DNA from: Asterella californica
Lineage: Eukaryota; Streptophyta; Marchantiopsida; Marchantiales; Aytoniaceae
Length of the DNA stretch: 64,000 nt
Assembly: GCA_036924285.1 (NCBI GenBank)
Contig: JAYKYS010000015.1
Span: 2,542,001 to 2,606,000 of the forward strand
Reading direction: 5' to 3'
Numbering within the stretch: the first letter of the stretch is position 1; the number at the start of each line of letters is the position of its first letter. Positions 12,279-24,400 of this stretch are shown in pieces. A model generated the notes under the pieces. The model saw only the letters and a program-made list of their open reading frames with translations, was not told where the DNA came from and did not search any database. The translations under genes were made by a program, and so were the position numbers.

Positions 12279-13190
12279 CTAAAAATCCGAAAACTCTTTG
12301 TCAGTTCTTAAGGGACTGTCTCTCAGCTTCTCTCTGTTCCTTTCATGACCCGTACGTACAGTAAGAAACTGTACCGCCCTCGTACCATCTTGACTTCTGA
12401 TACGAGCATAATGAGACCCATCGTCCATTACTTTCGTCTCCATCCTAGACGCAGTAATGTACGGTTGACCTAGGATCACAGGATACGCAGCTATACTCTG
12501 AACAAAAAAGTTTTGTTCTATCTCTACATCTCCTATCCGAGTCTTGACAGCTGGACAAGCACCAAAAAGTTCACCTCTTTGGTTGTTAGCAGCACGAAGA
12601 ACCCATCCATGTCTTGTGTCGATTGGCCACTTCCCCTTCTCGTAAACATTTTTGGACATGATATTAATCTCCGAACCGTGATCCACCAACGCCACTATAG
12701 CCTCTGACAAGTTACCCAGTCGGACCCTTGTCTCTGTGGTTGCACGAGCCCAATATGCTCGAGAATAGTGACTCTCATGCTGCTTCTCGTCGTCATATTC
12801 TGCAGCACAGTCTGAAACTCTTGCCTCTCTTCCTTTCGACGCTTGTAGTACATGCTTTTGGGCAAATATGCGACCTAACTCTTCATCTTCTTCCCCAGTG
12901 ATGTCAGTATCCAATGCTTTCACCATCACTGTATCTGCAGTCATCTGCCTCTTTCTCTTGATCACATCTATGATCAACTCATGAAAGTCACGTTTGGCTA
13001 TTCCCAAGGCTTCTCGCAAGGAAAATTCTATCTTTGCATCCAAAATTCTCTCTTCAAGAATCTCCTTCAAGTTGGTGGTGGTCTCGATATCTGACTGTAG
13101 TCTGTAGGTCGGTGCTTTACCTTTGCCCTTTGAAGAAGCTCCTTTGCCTTTCTCTCTCATCTCTGTGTCATAAATAGGACCATCAACCAT
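12279..13190 (-). pseudogene. Family-2 aspartic protease region
   Basis: About 303 residues with the retroviral-type protease motif ALVDHGSEINIMSKNVYEK, in which DHG replaces the usual D-T/S-G, followed by ILGQPYITASRMETKVM, the second conserved protease block. The same DHG variant occurs in the diverged copy at 60.7 kb, so it is a family trait and not a recent mutation. It overlaps the upstream gag frame by 34 bases in another phase, so gag and protease are either joined by frameshifting or separated by a decay mutation. The enzyme would process the Gag and Pol polyproteins. With no RT or integrase downstream it has no role in this copy unless it acts for others. Confidence 0.75.
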
Positions 13191-14623
13191 CGGTTCAGAT
13201 GTAGATGCCCCTTTAGACGTCGAAGGGATATCAGAAGGTGATGCCTCTTGTTGCCCTCTCCTCTCGTGGCTCTGGCTCTCCTTGTAGCCTCCTCCGGATC
13301 AGCAACATCATCGTCACGTCTCCTTTTCTCTTCCACAATCGCATCTTGCCAGCTTACATGTTTCTCTTGTACAAAGTAAGCCTTGACACACCCTGCCTCT
13401 ACAGGATCATCCCATCCAGTAATGCGACGAATTGCCTCCGCACCTCGTAACATTACTTCTCGTGGAACTTCAACTACATCGCTCTTAATAGCTGCTACAA
13501 CCGGTACATCTACTTCAATCGCAAATGTTTCTGGCTCTATTGTGCGTATCGCCGTAGCTATACCAACCTGACCTCTCACCAAACTCTTCATTCCTCCCTT
13601 ATCAAAGTTGGTATTCAACGGCGCACCAATTTGGGCGAGATGAATCTTTCCATCTCTAAAATTCACGACTCCGGTTCTGAGAGCTTCGGAAAACTCCTCA
13701 CAATCTCGTCGTTGGTGTTCAGTACTGTCACACCCCATACATCTTCTAACAAAATTTCTGCTAGTTGATGATGCATTGGTATCACCAGGACTCCGACTAT
13801 GCTTTAGCTCTGCCATCTCTATCCTTAACTCTCTCAGACCCTTAACCAGCTCATCGATAGCAGAATCTTCAATCTTGCTATTGGCAGGCTTGGGCAATGG
13901 AGCTAAAGAGACATCAGACCTCAAGGTTGCAGCTCTACCTCTTCCACGTTTCTGCTTCGTGAGAATAGTAACAGCTTCCTCTACCTTTCTCCAGTCCGTG
14001 CTCACTCCTCCTTCTTCTCCCTTGTCTGCTAACATCAAGAAAAGCTTGTCCTCTAGATTTTCATCAGCAGCTTCTAGAAAAAGTTCTGTCTTCCTTAAGT
14101 CAAGCGTTGTCCTCTAAGATGGAGACAATTGACAGAACTGTTTCTCAAACTCACGTAGCAACTCACTTGGTGTCATCTCATTCCCCGGACGCTGCTCTAT
14201 CCACTCCAAGAATGTTCTCTTGGTTACTCTATCCGCATCATCATCAAAAAATTCACTCTTCAACCTCTGCTCATACTCCTCCCAAGAACTCGTACGTGCA
14301 TCCTTCAGCTTTGTCACTTGACTACGGATCTCAGGTATCACAGCCAACTCGAAACTAGAAATCATCTCTGTCTCAGGCACACGATTTACCTCCATCTCAC
14401 AAATATACTCCCGAACATACTTCGTGATGTTCCTTCCATAGAACCTCCCCAACTTCTTCACCACCGCTTGTAGAGCTCTTGTAGACTTCTGCTCCCCAAC
14501 ATCGCCCCCTTGTTGTTGTCTCAACAACATCGTCAATGCTCGAAGCAGATCATCCGCTCCTCCTCCACTCGTCCCCATTGCTTCGGGAAGATTCATACTT
14601 GACGCTCCTCGGCAACAACTCAC
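13157..14623 (-). pseudogene. Family-2 Gag with CCHC zinc knuckle
   Basis: The first ATG after the PBS is at 14623. The frame 14623-14114 encodes a capsid-like domain (RRALQAVVKKLGRFYG-type helices, TKRTFLEWIEQRPGNEMTPS). A frameshift near 14.1 kb leads to 14038-13157, which carries the zinc knuckle CMGCDSTEHQRRDC (C-x2-C-x4-H-x4-C) and a downstream linker. The same knuckle and the segment after it are found in the element at 59.65 kb. One frameshift makes it a pseudogene or needs correction of the read. Gag would form the virus-like particle and bind RNA. Confidence 0.75.
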
Positions 14624-14642
14624 TCAACCACCTCAAAGCGTG

Positions 14643-14660
14643 CTCTCAGTGGAAGCACCA
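14643..14660 (-). other. Primer-binding site, probably tRNA-Thr
   Basis: Four bases inside the 5' LTR end, the minus strand reads TGGTGCTTCCACTGAGAG. Its complement ends GGAAGCACCA, the 3' end expected of a tRNA whose acceptor stem begins GCTTCC, as in plant tRNA-Thr. The tRNA assignment is from memory. The position is right for a PBS. Confidence 0.6.
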
Positions 14661-14664
14661 AATA

Positions 14665-16698
14665 TGTCGTAGCGAGAGCCTTTCCTTTGAGCAATGGCGT
14701 ACCTTCTGGCTGTGGTTAGCGATCGATGCACAGCAGAGCGACTAGTATCTCGTAGATTTCTCTCTAACTTCCTCGATAACTAAGCACTTTCTTTCTCTCA
14801 GTAAAGGGTCAAGATAACTACACGAAAACGTTGGATGATCATGGGCACGACAAACGGGATATGTGATGACATGATCTCTCGGTAGTATTCCTCTCCGAAG
14901 TTTCTCACTACTAGGGCTTCGTACATGACTTTGGGTCGACAGATGTGTCTTATCTCGCACTGGGTGTTAAAGTTTACAGGAGGGAGCTGATTTAGATCCA
15001 TCCTTCGTTAGATGAGGATAAAGACGGTGAGATCCCATTCTTGGCCGTAAGTGACAACAGGTAAGATCACAGGGACAGGCGAGAGCATGACTTGCGTGGT
15101 AAAGTTATGCCCGAAGGATCCTATCAGAAATTGTTGAAAGTGAACTCGTTCCATATACATCAGTTTAATCGAGAAAGGGTTTCGAAAAGGGAATCTGGGC
15201 GGTAAGTAGAGTCCTTCATCCATCTCTCACAACTTGTGCACTCCAACTACAAAGGTATATCGATCCATAAAACTCTGATTCAATCTCATAGGATCACCAC
15301 GATCTCTCCACGAACAATCTTTTGGATTTTTCCCCAGGTTCAATGCCCCCACACAGGTCACCCCCCTTTGCTTAAAAGTTTCGAACACAAAACAAGGATA
15401 GGTGCAAGCTCCCTAACCAAGCAACCCAAGCCTCACGGACCGATGAGGTGGCACACATGCACATCGCATGTTTGGTGCCGTCATACTCATCCACGTGTGG
15501 GTCTTCTGGGTGAAAGGTTCTAATGCATGCACCGTAACGTGTCCCAAAAACCGGAGACTAGGCTAGACAGGTAGTCGACTCTACAGATCAAGGATCGCAC
15601 TTTGCCACGTTGAGTGCGAACTTAACAACCACATGACGTGGATACAACGTAGGTCGCTAAAGTCATATCTACGCCTAGAATACTCCCCAAAGCAATACAA
15701 ATGTCGCACTGGATACTTTTCAGCCAGCTGTCGCTAACAACTCGAGACCTAGAGTAGATATCGTTGCCGATACAACTCGGCAGAAAAACCAGCGAACTTT
15801 CACACATGATAGGTACAGATCTACAGCTCAGTCTCCTCTCAAACTTGCCACGTAGGTAGGATGCTAAAATCTCTACTTGCAGGTCAAATTTCAGGAAGAT
15901 CTGACGGCTAGATCTCCTCCCACAATTAACACAAATCCACAGAAACTAACACGCACTTCCAATCTCAGATTCAGGACAGAAGCTTCTTCGACTAAATGAA
16001 CCGTCCACTTCCACTCCAACTTCCTGTGCTATCAATTCAGAAGGTAAACTCACTACACAAGAAATTTGAGCCGATTTGACCGTTCTGATCGTCCTCCATA
16101 AATCTGCAAACTCGCTGCTTTAGATTGACAACTTTCTGCACCCCGTCGCCTTCAAATCGCCATTGCGCTCAATCCGCAGAACATCCGGTGGTGAAATTTG
16201 TGGTCAGAGCTTCAGCAGCTGACAGACTACAAGCTCATGAAATCTGGTCTCAATCTGACGGTTCAATCACTCAAACCCCTTAATCTTACAATCGGAAGAG
16301 AAACTCTTGTACTCTCATCACTCTATGAACTTCAAATTGCCATAACGGATGCCCTGGACCTCCAAATCGAGTGAAATTTATGGTCAGATTGCTCCTCCCG
16401 TCGAGAGCTCTCCGTCCATGTCCTCTGATCTCCAAAATCCCTCGTCAAAGTGCCCCGAACCTCCCAGAGCGCACACTTAGGTAGATGACAAGTTATCTTC
16501 ACTTTTGGGTGGACCAATGGGAAGTTAAAGGACTCAACCTTGTCCCTTTCTGCCCCATGGAGACCCCCAGCAGATAATAGAGCATTCTAAGCTCATAAGA
16601 GCAATGTTTTAGATCCCATTACACCACAACTTCTACAACTGTGTGCAAAACGTACTTATACGGGTAATTTACATATTAACTGGTCCCACAACAGGACA
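14665..16698 (-). repeat. Complete 5' LTR of the nested family-2 element (2,034 bp)
   Basis: On the minus strand it reads TGTCCTGTTGTGGG at 16698 to CGCTACGACA at 14665, with TG...CA ends. The homologous LTR at 57.6-59.62 kb ends at the same base, which confirms the right boundary. Sense-strand frames at 15223-15008 and 15001-14798 match those of the other copies. Confidence 0.92.
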
Positions 16699-16702
16699 AC
16701 GT

Positions 16703-18098
16703 CGAGAAGACGAAGTGGAAGACGAGTTCCCTGATGAGAAGCTGTTTCGAGTTTCTCTAGAGACACTATCATCTGAGGGGGTCGTACCGCCTGCTTCCCG
16801 GAAGACGAGACTAGGTCTTCTGATCCAGTTTATGCGACTTCCACAGAAGAATCGATCTTCAAGGACTTAAGGAAGTTCTTGGAAGACCAACAGTATCCCG
16901 AGGGATTGGATGCCGAGCAGAAGGTTGTCTTCTTACACAAGGCAGGCCCCTATCCCATCTTCCAGGGTATCTTGTTTAAGAAGGGGCATGATGAGAAGCT
17001 AAGGAGATGCCTTGAGCCTTCAAAGATTAAGCCAGTGATCACGAGTCTTCACTATGAAGATGCTAAGGGTCACTATGGGCTGAAGACAACCGTGAAGAAG
17101 ATGTTGGACGTCAGCTACTGGTGGCCGACCATGTACAGAGACACTTTTCAAGAGATCAGAAAATGTGATGCCAGAGGATGGGAAGACCAACAGCTACTAC
17201 TAGGTGGCCTCTTACTCTCATTCTACCGCTTGCTCCTTTTGAAAAGTGGAGAATCGGCTTTGTTGGACCAATCGCCCCGGTAGCTAGAAGAACAAGAGCA
17301 CGGTACATCTTAATAGCTACAGATTACGCCACGAAGATGGTAGAGGACGAAGCCACAAGGAAGAACGACGCTGCAGTGGTGTCTCTTTGGCACAACATCA
17401 TCACTCGATACGGATGCCCGCTGGAACTAGTGTCAGATAGAGGTACTCATTTGCTAAATGAGACTATTTCTCTCCTGACCCAGTACTTCAGGATCAAGCA
17501 TCGGAAGACGACACCGTACAACTCGAAAGCTAACGGATTGACAGAGAAGTAGAATGGTCTTCTTTGTAATATTCTGAATAAGGTAACTGTTAACCATGCA
17601 TATGATTGGGACACGAAGCTGCCATCTGTGTTGTGAGCTTTTAAGATTTCACCTAAGGTCACCACCCAGAAGACACCCTTCTATGGGATGACACCTGTTG
17701 TTCTCATCGAGTTAGAGGTCTCTACTTAGAGGTTAGCTGTTACCGAACACATGGAAGAAGATGAAAGCCAAGAGTAACGTCTTCTGAACTTTGTGGAGTT
17801 CGAAGAAGACAAGAACGCAGCTTTGGAGAAGACTTACGAGGTACAAGCACAACGCAAGGTTAACTATGATGGCAAGCTGAAGAAGGTGACTGTCGCAGAT
17901 GGAGACTTGGTTCTTCTGTACGACAACAGGCATCTCAAATTCCCTGGGAAGCTTCATTTTTGCTGGATGGGTCCTTACCGAGTCTTGGAGGTCTTCAACA
18001 ATGATTCCTTACAGCAAGAAGAGCTAGATGGTACATTGATTACCACTCGCGTTATGGATGGCGTGTCAAGAAATATTGGGCGTAAACAAAAGCGCTGA
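16703..18098 (+). pseudogene. Integrase of the Athila-like family (broken)
   Basis: Continues the RNase H fragment at 10557. The HHCC zinc domain is seen in HYEDAKGHYGLKTTVKKM and YWWPTMYRD followed by KCDA, with a small deletion after KCDA that shifts the frame. The catalytic core follows in the next frame: RIGFVGPIAP, LIATDYATKMVE, LVSDRGTHLLNE and TPYNSKANGLTEK. Stops then interrupt the core end (about 17550, 17635, 17727 and 17776). The C-terminal domain (LVLLYDNRHLKFPGKLHF, WMGPYRVLEVF) is intact to the stop at 18098. No chromodomain follows, as expected for Athila-like elements. Not functional as it stands. Confidence 0.88.
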
Positions 18099-18118
18099 TG
18101 TTTGCGAGGACGCAAACA

Positions 18119-18134
18119 TGTGAGGGTGGGCGTA
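18119..18134 (+). other. Polypurine tract next to 3' LTR
   Basis: TGTGAGGGTGGGCGTA lies directly before the LTR start TGTGGTACCC at 18135, 20 bases after the integrase stop. This is the site where plus-strand synthesis would be primed. Confidence 0.7.
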
Positions 18135-20155
18135 TGTGGTACCCACAATTTACAAGATTTACGATTTTTTGAAATTTTTGAAGTTAATAACATGTCTGTG
18201 TAATTGAGATAACCTTGTTACTTAAGATTATACCTTGCTTAGAGGAAAGATGATCTTAAGGTCTTTTTGTAAGGAGAAGTCGACTTCTTCGGAAGACGGA
18301 AGACGGACATCTTCCGGAAAGACATCAAGATTCTCGATTGTGTCTTCAAGAAGACGGAAGACGGATGTCTTCCAGAAGACAGCAACCACGACTGCAGGGG
18401 TACCAACCACGCACCACCTAGAAGAGGGATAGGTGTACCTACCAGGTAGGCACCATGGTAATAGGTAGGTCAAGGAAGTCGAACCCCTAATCGCGTAGAG
18501 AAGATACGGGAGAAGGCACATTAGCACGAAATCAGTCGCTTGCTTCTCACAGCAAAGACCCACCGCGCTTTGAAGGTCGATTGCAATCGGGGTATCGAAT
18601 TGAGTGGTGGAAGCAAGGAGAGTGAAATTGTGAACATAAGATCAAATTGAGGCCAGAGAAGGAGCGAGATCGATTCTGTTAAGCTGGAAGTAGAGTCGAG
18701 CTGAGTGAATCCTTGTGGATTTCAAGAAGCAGACATTGAGGATCGATTAGAGAGGTTCGAAGGTGGAGCAAGATCGATTGTAGCAGCCGAGGGACGTAGC
18801 TCAAGATTGACGACAGTAGCAGGATCGTGGGATCACATTGGAGCTAAGATTGACGAGCGGAAGCGCGCAGAAGACTGAAGGCGCACCAGAAGCAGCCAGA
18901 AGCTGTACTGAGGTTCTTCCCATGTTCTTTCTCATTCCCACCGCTTCCCGCCTCTGATTTGATTCCGCACGCTTCCCCGTTCGTTTGCAGGAAGCCCATC
19001 GATCGATTTCCTACCCTGAACTTTCTTCTACGAGAATTGGACGCAGAAACATTGTCCAATTTTTGACAGCCATCTTCTCACTTCTTCCCAAGTTGGAATC
19101 GAGCTTCTCCACCTCTCATTCTTAAATTCGATCACATGACTATCAACTTCTCTACCCTACCACATCTTTGTTCTCGAACCTATGGATAGAAGACGCTTCT
19201 GAAGATCTGAACATCTTCGGAGACGCTTCTGAATGTCTGAACTTATTCGGAAAACAAATGTGTTCAATTCGTATCGAGATTGGATTAGATTGGTTTTGTG
19301 TTGAGAGAGGCTTGGTATGAATCCTGAGTGACTTGGTGAGTTGATTGTTGTTTTCGAGAAGCTGGAAGTTGAGAATCAGACATGTGTCTCCCGATCTTCC
19401 GAGCTTCTCAAATCCACATCTTCCTAGAGAGACTAGAAGATTGGAAAGACTGGCAGAATGCCGAGAAGACGTGAGGATCCTTTACGCGTCTCTTCTATCC
19501 GATCCATAGCAACCGATTCCTTCTTCTTCTTGAACTTAGAAGAGAGTTGTGAGAAGTCTTGCTGCAGAATCTGGAGAGAATGATCGAGGGTCATGTCTTC
19601 CGGTCATGCATCAACTTCTTCTGAGCGTGTATGAGAGATAAGGAGTCGGAAGAACAGAGTATGAATGTTCCGTGTCTGTTGTGAGGCTAGATTGCATGTC
19701 AGAAGACAAAGACAGGTGAGACCAGTGATGAGAAGCTTGGCTGCAGGAAGTCTTCCGAGTACGTCAGTTAATCGGAAGCTGTCCTAGGAGTCTTCTTGGA
19801 GGCCACTGTCACAGCAAGAGCCCGCGACCATCTTCTGAACTTTTCATACACTCTGCTTCTCGCATATCTTGTAGCTTCAGTTAGTTAGGAAGTAGGATGA
19901 AATGCAAGGTGGGTTGTCTTCTTAGGAATCCATGTGATGCCTTGCTTAGTTAGGATTGTTTAGATATAGCTCGGAAGACGAGAGGTACTTAGGAAGCGCT
20001 GTTAGGATCCCAGAAGACGGAATAGCTGTCTTCTGGAAGACTAGATCCGTCTTTTGAGAAAGTGGAAGCTGGACTGTGAAGACTTGAGAAGGATTGAGCT
20101 TTCAACTCACAGCAAGTACGTGTGGCTTAGTGTAACAGAGGCTCGAAGCATGTCG
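18135..20155 (+). mobile_element. 5' third of a giant LTR (3' LTR of the 9.7-20.2 kb element)
   Basis: Begins TGTGGTACCCACAATTT and matches the first 2.0 kb of the giant LTR. Homology ends within a few bases of the ATG of the LTR reading frame (near 20155), where an unrelated gypsy relic starts. It includes both GAAGAC/GTCTTC clusters (about 18.28-18.39 and 19.18-19.26 kb) and the palindrome CCTACCAGGTAGG near 18.44 kb. The remainder of the LTR, including the coding part, is absent. Confidence 0.85.
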
Positions 20156-20812
20156 TGCCATCTCGTCCATACTCGAGTATAACAATAACATGAATTCTAC
20201 TCAGTATCAAGAACCCCTAATGGGATATCTTTCATCTGATAAATGGACTTAGTCTTCTTAGGTATCATAGAATAGATAAATATCTCCGGTATCAAATGTG
20301 AGTGATAAGGTATACATTTGATCTGATTGGTACGAGAACAAAGTAGTTCTCCTTTAAGGATTTTCAGCTGTATTGAACCATTTTGGAATATAATCTCTAC
20401 TATATATTATCTATTGCTTAGATCATAAAAGACGAAATCTACCAGAGAAATGTTCGATCTCATCATTCCACTTTAGTATTACATTCTCCTAGCCTCCTGT
20501 AATAATAACACTGTAGTTTCTTTATCGAAATTCTCCTGGTCTCATTAGTATACGAATTATACAATGCTTGTAACCTCTTCTTTGTTAGAGCATGCAGTGC
20601 ATGTATCGGATCTCTAATCTCCTCCCCTCTTGAAGACAAGAACGTCCTCGTCCTCGTGGAGTTATACCCTGTCAGGACATGTAGAGTAAAGACAAAGAAT
20701 TCAACTGGAAGAATATTCCATACAAAAGTTGAAACGGTTTAAACCCAGTACTTATTTTAAAAGTAGTACGATATGTCCATAACGCACCAACTAGACATTT
20801 ATCCCAATCAGA
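20156..20812 (-). mobile_element. Relic of another gypsy element: integrase end and 3' LTR start
   Basis: On the minus strand 20812-20672 encodes SDWDKCLVGALWTYRTTFK and TGFKPFQLLYGI, the conserved segment after the gypsy integrase core (ALWAYRT-type), ending in a stop. A purine tract AGAGGGGAGGAGATTAGAGA lies at 20630-20611 and could prime plus-strand synthesis. The sequence left of it, to 20156, would then be LTR. No second LTR is present to prove this. It differs in sequence from the other integrases in the window. Confidence 0.55.
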
Positions 20813-21451
20813 GCTCGAATTTCCCCCAAGTGGTAGAGCTTAGCTTAGCATAAGCAGAGTCAACCCGTCGACGTGGGCTCAACTTAGTAGGAGTGATGTA
20901 GAGTAGAGAATCAACTGAAGCTCTCACTTTATGTCTCTTCAATGTTTCAACTCTTCATACTGAACTTAATAATACCAGTGTGGGATGCCTTTTTATCATT
21001 CTTCTCTTGTGCAATGGAGTAGAGTGCTTTAGAGAAAATCTAGTGTGTTGGACTTCGGGGACCACTTGTTTGAGAGAAGAGGCTATGCTCTATGATTCGT
21101 GGGAGAGAGAAGTACGCCTTGGCTAAGCGGAGCTGAAGGTCGAACGAAATCTGAACTTAGACTCCGTTGAACTGAATTTGAACTAAAAGTTTAACTTGAT
21201 TTACGGGCACAGGAGTAGCAGATAGGAGCAATAGGAAATGGCCACTGATTCCAACTTTGGTATGAAATTATGATCTGACGATGTTTATTGGCTCCAAACT
21301 GAAGGCTGTTGGTAATCCTCCTCATGTGACTTCAGGCGGTAGGTCTCAGCTGCAGTAATCGAGTTAGAACGGTCATGGATAGGGAAGTGTCTACACTATA
21401 TACCAGCCGTACATAATTTTTCTTGGATTCACCAAAGCCCAATTGCAAACT
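20813..21451. other. Downstream flank of the hydrolase gene; nothing recognised
   Basis: About 640 bp between the gypsy relic and the stop codon of the hydrolase gene on the minus strand. It should hold that gene's 3' untranslated region. No canonical AATAAA is seen close to the stop on the minus strand; an AAAAATTATG stretch some 30-40 bases downstream is the nearest A-rich run. Confidence 0.4.
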
Positions 21452-24400
21452 CTACTGGGGTGGGGTTGAGTCCTGCTGTAGATGTATTCTAGGTCCACTC
21501 ATCTTGTGTCCAATTGCAATTGCACTCGGCCTATCAAGCCATGCCAAACACATTGCTGCCGTCCACGAAAAGAGCTCACCACCGCAGCTTTGACCGGTTT
21601 TTGGATCGAAGTACTCTCCCAGCCCAGCATTGCTGGTCAAGGCTACGGAATCGTCGTATATCCTCTGCGCGAGGTCGTCATACCTGCAAGGAAACAAGGT
21701 CGAGAAACACCGTTATGCTTAAATTGTAAAAACTCATAACTGTTTAATCAACCATGATCGAGTTTCACTTGCCCGGCTGATTCAGAATTTTGCATTTGCG
21801 CTCCAGATCGAAGTCTTTGTCAAAAGCAATACAAAATGGCGTCAGCATATGTGTCAGTGAAAGAGTACCCGTAATGCAGCAGACCATTGAAAATCATCCA
21901 GTTGATTATAATCCACACAGGTCCTCGCCAGTATCTTAGCGGTTCAAAACGAGGATCTCTTGGGTCTGTACTCGGTACACCAAAAGGTACTTTATCTAAC
22001 CATTGCTTCAGACTTTCAACCAGCTTAGCGGCCTGCTCCGTTGACGCCACACCTGAACGGCCAGTTATTTTGGCAGGAGTTATAGTAAGTGAGTACAAAG
22101 TTACTACAAACTATTACTCCTCGTTCAACCGGCAGACCTACAGAAGTGTAGCAGCAACAACATACTCAACTATTTATATTTAGTTTAGCTTTAAAATTTG
22201 ATACCTGCAAACAACGGGAGAAATGCCGCCGACGTTGGAGCATCTGCAAGCTTTCCAGTAAGCTGATCCTGACATTTGTAGATACCAGCATCCTCATCCC
22301 ACAACTGTTTGAATCCCTCGAAGCCTCTCTCAAGCCACTCGTCTATCTCCTCAACGACGTCATTTCTCCCTAGCTTCATGGCCAGCCATCTCAAATCTCG
22401 ATTCGCGCGGAAGAGAATACTGTTGGTGCAAAGATCTGTCATTCGGAAGGGAGACATCCAATACAGCTTGCTCGAATCATAGAAATTTTCAGCTTTGAAC
22501 CTACCAGCACCGTAACAAGGTTAGGATCATATAGACCAAAGCCGTTTTCCGTTCTACTACGTACAGTATCTTTGAAAGTTCTTGGTGAGCACAAGAAGCA
22601 ATGTTGGATGCCACAGGTAACTGACTTCTGGTGATCTGGATGTCACACCAGATCAACGAATTCTCTACCTTTAATCAGCTGCACAAATCAAATGCAAATT
22701 TGAACACAAGTTGAATCTGACCTGTACAAGAGAGTCAGATAACGGTCGTAAGTCTCTTTCGTCGGTCGCATGCAAGCATTCACATGGTGCAAGTCCTTCC
22801 GTTCATATGGAGGGATGTTGTCAACTGGGAATTGCAAGGCTGCATCCCATGCTGGGCTATTATCCATCCCTGACTCCCATGGATGTAGAATAGCAACAAC
22901 TCCCTTCTTCTCTGGATCTCTAGCCTGTGGATCATACAAATTCTCAAGAGATCCATCAGTCAGTGAGAAGAAGTGGGAGACCACAGTTAGGAGTACTACT
23001 TAAGAGTATACACGTACGTATTGAATGTATTACTTCCATACTAATTCCACTTTAGTTTATTTCTAGTACATATGCAAGGCTAGGGACTAGAATCACATCA
23101 ATTTCTCTCTGTAACACACTACTCTTGTATAAGTACCTTGTACCACCATCGATGTGAAGCGAGTAGCTTAGGGAAAAGTTCGACCATCTTTTGCTTGGCG
23201 AGTTCCCCGTGTTCTGTTTGCTCAAACAAGAAGCGTGCAGATATGGAAGCTACTGGGGGCTGCGTGATACCAGTGCTCCTGCTTGGAGACCCAGGATGGC
23301 CCCAAATTTCTGGACCTGGAAAGTATGTTGCTGATGGTCTATGGAAGATGATCGATGGCACCATTCCATCTTCCCATTGCCCTGAGAAGAGCGACTCAAG
23401 TTCTTGCCACGCTCTCGCTTCATCAAACACGGCCCATCCAGCCGCCACGATCGCAGAATCCCAGTTCCACTATCAGTTCAAGTGAAAACAGTTAGTAGTA
23501 TACTAGATTTACAGCTTCGATAAAACCGAATTCGTAAGCACCACATGGAAGAAATGTTCATAAATATAGATGCAAGTGATCACTACCGATAGTCTCTACC
23601 TGGAATGGATACAGGTTGTGCGCAGGAATCGTATAACCACCATAGTCGTTTCTCCGTAAACATTCGATAGACTCTTCCACGATATGTAGTCTTGCACTGT
23701 CTTCCAGTTTTTCTTCAGGTTTGCTGCAGAATGGCACAGATACCAGTCTTAATAACCTACTTTATGATTATTCTCAGTTGTTTTACAAACACTACTTGCA
23801 AGAATTTTCAGTCTCAGGGCCGGGAGAACCATATGTAGCAAGAAAATGTTGAAAGAAGCCAGATCAAACTGTCATATGATATCTCGAAAGCAGAATATGC
23901 GAAGTTATTACTCCATTCCAGTAGGGTGTCTTTGCTTCAGATTTACTTTTTTACTAATCCGTAAGGTTAGAAGGAACAGAATTCCAAAGGTTTTAAAAAA
24001 CTGTCCATCTGCAACAAATAGGTTGAAAGATACGCTCAGCTACGTAACACTCTATACTTGTTAGACAGTATAAGGGCGATCAAAAGCTCACAAGGCGTTA
24101 ACGAAAGTACAAGTTACCCACCAGATCTAGTAAATTTGTCCAGACTAGACCGGAAACAAACATCAAGTAGGCAAACTCGCAGGCGGCGTGAAAGCAAGTT
24201 ATTCTTGAACATCACAAACATGGGCAGCTTGTCAACTCCACACTTGTATCTTGTACACTAGAAGAATCCCACTGAAAGTACACCACACAAACCAGATGTC
24301 CATACTGTAACATGCGCTTTTTCCCCTTGACGACAAAGACGACGAGGTTCACTAATCGCACTCCGCGAGTATCCAAACTCAGTTACACGACACACTTGCT

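Larger units (their letters stand above)
10558..16698 (-). mobile_element. Young, internally deleted gypsy element (family 2), nested
   Basis: A 6.14-kb insertion on the minus strand: right (5') LTR 14665-16698, PBS, gag, protease, then a deletion junction at about 12003 into the left (3') LTR remnant 10558-12003. Ends are TGTCG...GGACA on the plus strand. ACGT is duplicated at 10554-10557 and 16699-16702 (5 bp, AACGT, if the terminal A is shared), and removing the insert restores the host element's reading frame. RT, RNase H, integrase, polypurine tract and the last ~590 bp of the 3' LTR are missing, so it cannot move by itself. The two LTRs differ at only around 8-9 positions over about 1,446 bp by eye, so the insertion is recent. 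Confidence 0.92.
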
